Positions 57,179-64,000 of a stretch of 64,000 bases of DNA are shown one piece after another. The DNA comes from Roseiarcus sp963709655 (GTDB lineage: Bacteria > Pseudomonadota > Alphaproteobacteria > Rhizobiales > Beijerinckiaceae). The stretch is taken from contig CAVPXF010000007.1 of the NCBI GenBank assembly GCA_963709655.1, positions 1 through 64,000 of the forward strand. Reading direction: 5' to 3'. The position numbers were made by a program, and so were the translations under genes. The notes beneath the pieces were generated by a model. It was not told where the DNA came from and ran no database searches. It worked only from the letters and a program-made list of their open reading frames with translations. Every line of letters starts with the position of its first letter. The first letter of the stretch is position 1.

Positions 57179-57994
57179 ATGACTGACGCGGTGATCGGAA
57201 GGCTGTCGAAAACCCTGTCGGCGGACGCGCCGACGTTCACCGCCTGGGTCGGCATGAATGAAGCGGCAGTGGCGGAGGCGCTGGCGCGGGAAGGGTTCGA
57301 CGCCGTCATCCTCGACATGCAGCACGGGGCGCTCGACTTCGCCGGCGCCGCGCGGGCGATTGTTGCGGTGGCGCTCGCCGGCCTTCCCGCGATCGTTCGA
57401 ACGCCGGTCGACGATTTCGCCACCGCAAGCCGGGTCATCGACGCCGGCGCCGCCGGCGTCATCGCGCCGATGATCAACAGCCGCGCCGACGCCGAACGGT
57501 TCGCCTCGTTCGCCAAATTCCCGCCGATCGGGGAGCGGTCTTGGGGCCCCGGCGCGGCGCTGTCGCTCACGGGCCTCGAAACGCAAGCCTATCTCGCCTT
57601 CGCCAATGGGCTCGTCCAGGCGATCGCCATGATCGAGACGCGCGAGGCGCTTGCGGCGCTCGACGACATTCTCGGCGTTAACGGGATCGACGGGGTGTTC
57701 GTCGGCCCGGCCGACCTGTCGATTGCGCTGAGCAACGGCGCCAGGTGGGATCCGCGCGGCGCGCCGGTCCTCGAGGCGGCGGCCCAAGTCGTCGCCCGCG
57801 CCCGGGCCCATGGCAAATACGCCGGCATGTTTTGCTACGACGGCGCCGACGCCAGCGCGATGGCCGCCCTTGGCTTCAAACTGTGCTCGGTCGGATCGGA
57901 TGGCGCCTTCTTGCGCGCCGCCGCCAGGGCCGAGATTGCGGCAGCGCGCAGCCAGCCCGCGCCCGGCCCTGGTAAGGACGCAAAAACGTACTAA
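57179..57994 (+). CDS. HpcH/HpaI-family aldolase
   Basis: 271 residues from ATG 57179 (MTDAVIGRLSKTLSADAPTF); a TTG seven codons earlier is possible. The motifs are FDAVILDMQHGALDF, AAGVIAPMINSRADAE, the metal-binding Glu in MIETREAL, and GVFVGPADLSIAL. This is a class II pyruvate aldolase fold, cleaving 2-keto-3-deoxy acids. The exact substrate is not known. The C-terminal tail is Ala/Pro-rich. Confidence 0.9.
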   Translation: MTDAVIGRLSKTLSADAPTFTAWVGMNEAAVAEALAREGFDAVILDMQHGALDFAGAARAIVAVALAGLPAIVRTPVDDFATASRVIDAGAAGVIAPMINSRADAERFASFAKFPPIGERSWGPGAALSLTGLETQAYLAFANGLVQAIAMIETREALAALDDILGVNGIDGVFVGPADLSIALSNGARWDPRGAPVLEAAAQVVARARAHGKYAGMFCYDGADASAMAALGFKLCSVGSDGAFLRAAARAEIAAARSQPAPGPGKDAKTY

Positions 57995-58084
57995 ATATCA
58001 GGATCTTGACGAAAGCGGCAGCGGCCCCCGCGACGGGGGCGAAAGGACGCTTTTGGCGTGCAACGGCGGGTGTGAACCGCTAGA

Positions 58085-60607
<2,523 letters not shown>

Positions 60608-60741
60608 GGGCTGTGGGGCCTGCCATTTCCAACTCGGTTTCGAGTGTTTTCAAGGAGATGCGGCGCCATTTTCGATTCTCTGAGCGCCTACCGAGCCGCC
60701 ATAACCTGAACCTCATCCTGATCCCCGGGTCCGGCCCTGCG

Positions 60742-60978
60742 GCATTCACACAAGTCGATCTCGTCGGGCGCCTCCTTCTCCACGACGGTGGGGAAGGTGG
60801 CCCGGAGGGCCGGATGGGGTGCGGAAAGCAGGTATGATCCGGCGAAGGTTCGCGACGACAGCCGCGCAATCCGACTTGGTTAGAGGCGGTGGGCCGCACC
60901 CCATCCGGCGCTTCGCGCCACCTTCCCCAGCAAAGCTGGAGAAGGGGGTCCGCGCTGCGATTCGAGATGTGTGAATGC
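60742..60978. mobile_element. MITE-like element (repeat A, copy 3) with perfect 11-bp terminal repeats
   Basis: The best-preserved full copy: it begins GCATTCACACA and ends TGTGTGAATGC, with the palindromic repeat A body (GGAAGGTGGCCCGGAGGGCC ... GCGCCACCTTCCCCAGC) inside. Length 237 bp, no coding capacity. Copies 1 and 2 have degenerate ends. No transposase with matching ends is in the window. Confidence 0.75.
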
Positions 60979-61005
60979 AATAGGGTCAGGCCCGGATGTT
61001 GAAAG

Positions 61006-61263
61006 ATGATCAGTGGGTGGGGACGCTCAGTGCGCGCTGAAGCGTCCTTCGACATCCCAGGGCTTGACCCGAGGTCACGACGAGGCAGCCGGCCCGGGCG
61101 CTGAATCAATGTTTTCAAGGTCTTACGGCAGATATTCCGGGCGACCGCAACGCCCAAGCCGGGCGGCGATAACACGACCTCATCCTGAGCCTGTCGAAGG
61201 ATGATCCAGTGGGCGGGGCCGTTCGTGCGCGCTGGAGCGTCCTTGGACAGGCTCAGGACGAGG
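61006..61263. repeat. Palindromic intergenic element, two copies
   Basis: The right copy (61178-61263) has arms TCATCCTGAGCCTGTCGAAG and CCTTGGACAGGCTCAGGACG around a 40-bp centre. The left copy (61006-61085) shares the centre (GATGATCAGTGGG...GCGCGCTGAAGCGTCC) with decayed arms. This RPE-like palindrome is widespread between genes in Rhizobiales-type genomes. Confidence 0.75.
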
Positions 61264-61280
61264 AGAGAAGGGACCGGCTT

Positions 61281-61760
61281 GGGAGAGATTTTCCGGGCGA
61301 TCGCCGCGCCCAGGCGGCCCGCGACCGGCTTGTCGGGCCTCGTTCCGAGCGTCGCCGGAGACGACGTGTCCGGCGAGCCTGCCCGGACCGCCCTGATAGC
61401 CCCGACCGCCGGTCGAAGGCGTGGCGATCCCGGGCGCGGAATCAATGTTTTCAAGGGATTGCAAGAGATTTTCCGGGCGACCGCAACGGCCGGGCGGCTC
61501 GCGACTGTCTCTTCGGGCCTCGTTCCGAGCGTCGCCGGAGACGACGTGACCGGCGAGCCTGCCCGGACCGCCCCGATCGCCCCGATCGCCGGTCGGGGAG
61601 GCCGCAATCCCGGGCGCGGAATCAATGTTTTCAATGGCTTGCGAGAGATTTTCCGGGCGATCGCCGCGCCCAGGCGGCCCGCGACCGGCTTGTCGGGCCG
61701 CGTTCTGAGCGTCACAACAGACGAGGCGTCCGTCGAGCCTGCCCCGACCGCGTCGAGTTG
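61281..61760. repeat. 180-bp tandem repeat, 2.7 units (plus a partial unit to the left)
   Basis: Units begin at 61281, 61461 and 61641, an exact 180-bp period with no indels; a related partial unit lies at about 61095-61160. Shared landmarks: ATTTTCCGGGCGA, GCCGGAGACGACGTG, GAATCAATGTTTTCAA. Because 180 is a multiple of three, frames stay open on both strands (for example PGRGINVF repeated), but no ribosome site or family supports a protein. Confidence 0.9.
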
Positions 61761-62418
61761 ACGCGAACACAATCTCGCGCAACGCCGTCTGGCGGTGCGA
61801 CGCGCGCCGGTCGCCCGGCGCCCGATCCTTTGGACGCCGGGGGCGTGGAGGGGCGCCGCCATGGCCCTGCTTTTCGCTCTTGTCCTCACGAAAAGCAGTA
61901 TAGCCGGATTCCGTTCCGCCGAAAACATTTTGCTCACGGGATTCGTCTAGGGTTCTGAGAAAGGCCAGCCAATTGGCGAATCCGCGATCTCGCCCGACGA
62001 CGCCGGGCCGGCGCCACCGGCCGCCCCCCCAAAGCGCGGTCCTCGGCCATCACGGGCGGACGCATCCGCCGCGACGTCTCGAGGACCCGATCCGCCGCGA
62101 CGTCCGAGAGCACAATGGCGCTTCCCGGCCTTTCGTCTGGATCAAACCGCGCCTATCCGGTTAACACAGGCATCCGCACTATATTGACGTAGCGGAGACC
62201 CAGGTCGAGACCGCCTGATCAAACGCTTTCGATCCTCTGTGCCGTTTAAAATCGGCCCTGTGAACGGGCGGGAAGCGTGAAAAAGCGGTCTTCGGCCGTC
62301 GATTGCGCCGGAAGCCGCCGTCCGAGAACAAACGGGAACGCGTCCGTTCGACCCCAAGCGGCCCTCCGGCCAACACCGCCTTGCAGCTGGATCCTCACGT
62401 GGCGCCGATCGGCATACT
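61761..62418. other. Intergenic, no gene recognised
   Basis: Between the tandem array and the transporter remnant. Nothing convincing is seen apart from chance open frames; it may include the old 3' flank of the transporter gene. Confidence 0.4.
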
Positions 62419-63346
62419 TCACCACAATTGCCTGAAGGTGAAGCGCACGGTCTGCGAATCGGGTTCGCCCACGGGTTTGGCGACCACGCGCTCGTAGTTG
62501 AGGCCAAGGTCGGCGCCGCGCCACAGGCGCAGGCCCATGCCCGCCCCGAACTCGCAGCGTATTCGCCATGTTGTCCTGGCCCACTCCATCGATGCTGGTT
62601 TCGCCCCCGACATTGTAGAACGCGTCCAGCGACAGCCAGAGGGCGTCGGTCACGTTGCGGCTCAGATGTTCCTCAAGGCGCAGGACCGGCTTCTGGGAAA
62701 GCGTCTGCGCGCCGCCCACCAGATAGTTGTTGTTGTCGGTGAACACTCGAGCCGAAACATAGGTCTCGACCCAGGTCCAGCCTTGGTCCGGCGTGTAGCT
62801 GAAATTGACGGTTGGCGAGACCATCCAGCGGTTCGCGCTCGGGTTGATCGGCGAGGTCGGATTGTATGTGCCGAGCGGCGTCGTCACCAGCAGATGAAAA
62901 CTCGAGAAGGTCTGCGGAACGAACGACTGGAACTCAGCGCGGGTCAGCGCCGGGCCGCCGAAAATGTTCATCTGCCAGAGGAAGCCGACATCGGAAACGC
63001 CGTTCGTGCTGGCCCGGAATGGGCCGGCGCTGGTGTCGATGAGCGCATAGGGCAGAACGATCGATAAACCGCCGGTGCGGCCCCAGTAGTCCATGATGCG
63101 CGTGACCACCACTGACTGGGCGAATACGTTGGAACGAATCCCCGGAATCGTGTCTGTTCCGTCCTCGGGGGTAAGCGAGGTCGTGTAGCTTGCGTTGGTG
63201 TTGACGAGCCAGCTGTCGACCGGCGCGTTGAGATAGTCGCGGGCTGAGCCCGCGTGCGCGGCCAGGCCGGGCCACAAGGAAGCCGCGACGCAAACGCTTG
63301 CGAGCGTCCTGAACCGGTTCGCTGGCCGCGCGCTTCGCGCTCGCAT
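62419..63346 (-). pseudogene. MetA-pathway-type outer-membrane transporter, frameshifted
   Basis: Signal peptide (about 1-33, LASVCVAASLWPGLAAHA), then a beta-barrel of the phenol-degradation MetA transporter family (DYWGRTGGLSIVLPYALID; VSDVGFLWQMNIFGGPALT; LLVTTPLGTYNPTSPINPSA). One extra base at about 62548 breaks the frame after NMANTLR; the true end (GAGMGLRLWRGADLGLNYE ... FTFRQLW) continues in the next frame to 62419. As printed, the ORF runs to 62246 with an unrelated tail. It would be about 305 residues and would take up aromatic or hydrophobic compounds, perhaps substrates of the P450 next door. Confidence 0.85.
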
Positions 63347-63401
63347 CTAGCCTCCCGCAATCGCTCCCTCGCTCGGAGGGAGCGCCGGTCGAGGCAGGCG
63401 C

Positions 63402-64000
63402 TTACGCGGGCCTCGAGAACCCGATGTCGTCGTCGATCACCGCGCCCGGGCCAACCGGAACCCTTCCAGGCCTTGGTTGATTGAGATTGTGGAAGACGAT
63501 CTTATCGCGCCACACCTTGCGGAGAAAATCCGCGAACACGTCGATCGTCAGTTGCTCGCCGGGGCAGCGGCGATAGCCGAAGCCGAACGGGGCGAATCCA
63601 GCATAGTCGCAGACTGGGTCCGGCTTCCCGTCGGCGACGGCGAACACTGTGCCGAAGCCGCTGTTGGTGATGCCGGTTTTGCGCCCGTCGCTGACCGGAA
63701 GCGTCGTAATGTCGAATGGGCAGCGCGGCAGCCCGATCTCTTTGCATTTCGCCTCATCGACCTCGGCGCTGGTCGGGACGCTCAGGTAGCGCTCGGGGTC
63801 GAAACGGTGAGGCTCCTTCCAAAGCCGGGGGTCGAAGCTGGTCTCGGTGTGCGGCGTGTTCATGTAGGCGTGCCGCTCGTAGGGCACGCCGAACTGCGCG
63901 AACGGCGAGCCGCCGTAGAACGATGAAGCCCGGGTGTCCGTGATTGTGGAAATGCTGCCGCCGTTCGGCGAGATCGTGCGGAAGAGCTCCATCACCAGAA
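63402..64000 (-). CDS. Cytochrome P450 (C-terminal part, 5' end beyond the window)
   Basis: About 199 codons are visible, open to the right edge. The haem-binding loop is FAPFGFGYRRCPGEQLT with the Cys ligand (FGxGxRxCxG). The preceding part includes the SFDPRLWKEPHRFDPERYL motif. The I-helix and N-terminus are outside. It would oxidise a hydrophobic substrate with electrons from a ferredoxin/reductase pair not seen here. The gap to the transporter gene is 55 bp and both are on the minus strand, so co-transcription is possible. Confidence 0.9.
   Translation of the reverse strand, partial: LVMELFRTISPNGGSISTITDTRASSFYGGSPFAQFGVPYERHAYMNTPHTETSFDPRLWKEPHRFDPERYLSVPTSAEVDEAKCKEIGLPRCPFDITTLPVSDGRKTGITNSGFGTVFAVADGKPDPVCDYAGFAPFGFGYRRCPGEQLTIDVFADFLRKVWRDKIVFHNLNQPRPGRVPVGPGAVIDDDIGFSRPA

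Overview
The window is a GC-rich (about 65%) chromosomal segment from an alphaproteobacterium, most likely a member of the Hyphomicrobiales/Rhizobiales. The grounds are a CIRCE-controlled groESL operon, alphaproteobacterial-type LexA boxes (GTTC-N7-GTTC), a degP / two-component / glnE cluster, and the small DUF6489 and DUF6460 proteins. The genus is not determined. No rRNA, tRNA or CRISPR array was seen.

Layout. 1-2.7 kb: the 3' end of an RbbA/YhhJ-type ABC-2 exporter. 2.8-9.6 kb: a TetR remnant, DUF6489, clpB, DUF6460, a duplicated glycine-zipper lipoprotein and an AmiD-like amidase. 9.6-13.6 kb: an AT-richer accessory patch with a Sel1 protein, ParDE, a truncated resolvase, duplicated LexA-box segments and a stray copy of the glnE 3' end. 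13.6-24.2 kb: housekeeping (glnE, sensor/regulator pair, DegP, YddG-like exporter, rpmF, YbjN, ubiK, alcohol dehydrogenase). 24.2-28.5 kb: a broken SDR, a Phd/PIN toxin-antitoxin pair, a PEP-CTERM protein and an MFS carrier. 28.5-33.6 kb: CIRCE-groES-groEL, three overlapping small genes and a flavin monooxygenase.

33.9-50.5 kb is the most coherent system: a carbohydrate import and catabolism locus. It encodes a FucI/AraA-type isomerase, a split transketolase and an FGGY kinase on the minus strand. Divergent from these are a CUT2 (Rbs-type) importer with a DUF2291 lipoprotein, a DeoR regulator, a CUT1 importer, and a cytoplasmic DUF5060/DUF4038 (apiosidase-like) glycosidase. The enzyme set matches the known apulose-4-phosphate transketolase route, so the best guess is uptake and use of apiosides and D-apiose. 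This is inference, not proof.

50.5-55.2 kb is a second mobile and toxin-antitoxin patch. It holds a serine recombinase fused to an MNT nucleotidyltransferase, a truncated HEPN toxin and a Fic/antitoxin pair. Copies of the 3' end of a PHB-depolymerase-type esterase flank it. 55.3-64 kb holds a hotdog thioesterase, a membrane-protein remnant, a Spy/CpxP-like protein, a well-formed candidate anti-Shine-Dalgarno small RNA, an HpcH/HpaI aldolase, gyrB, a repeat cluster (MITE-like element, palindromic element, 180-bp tandem repeat), a frameshifted outer-membrane transporter and the 3' part of a cytochrome P450.

A striking property of the window is the number of genes broken by apparent small indels: ten clear ones and one arguable start. 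The large conserved genes are intact. This is either real decay of accessory genes or residual sequencing error, and it should be settled before any pseudogene is taken at face value.
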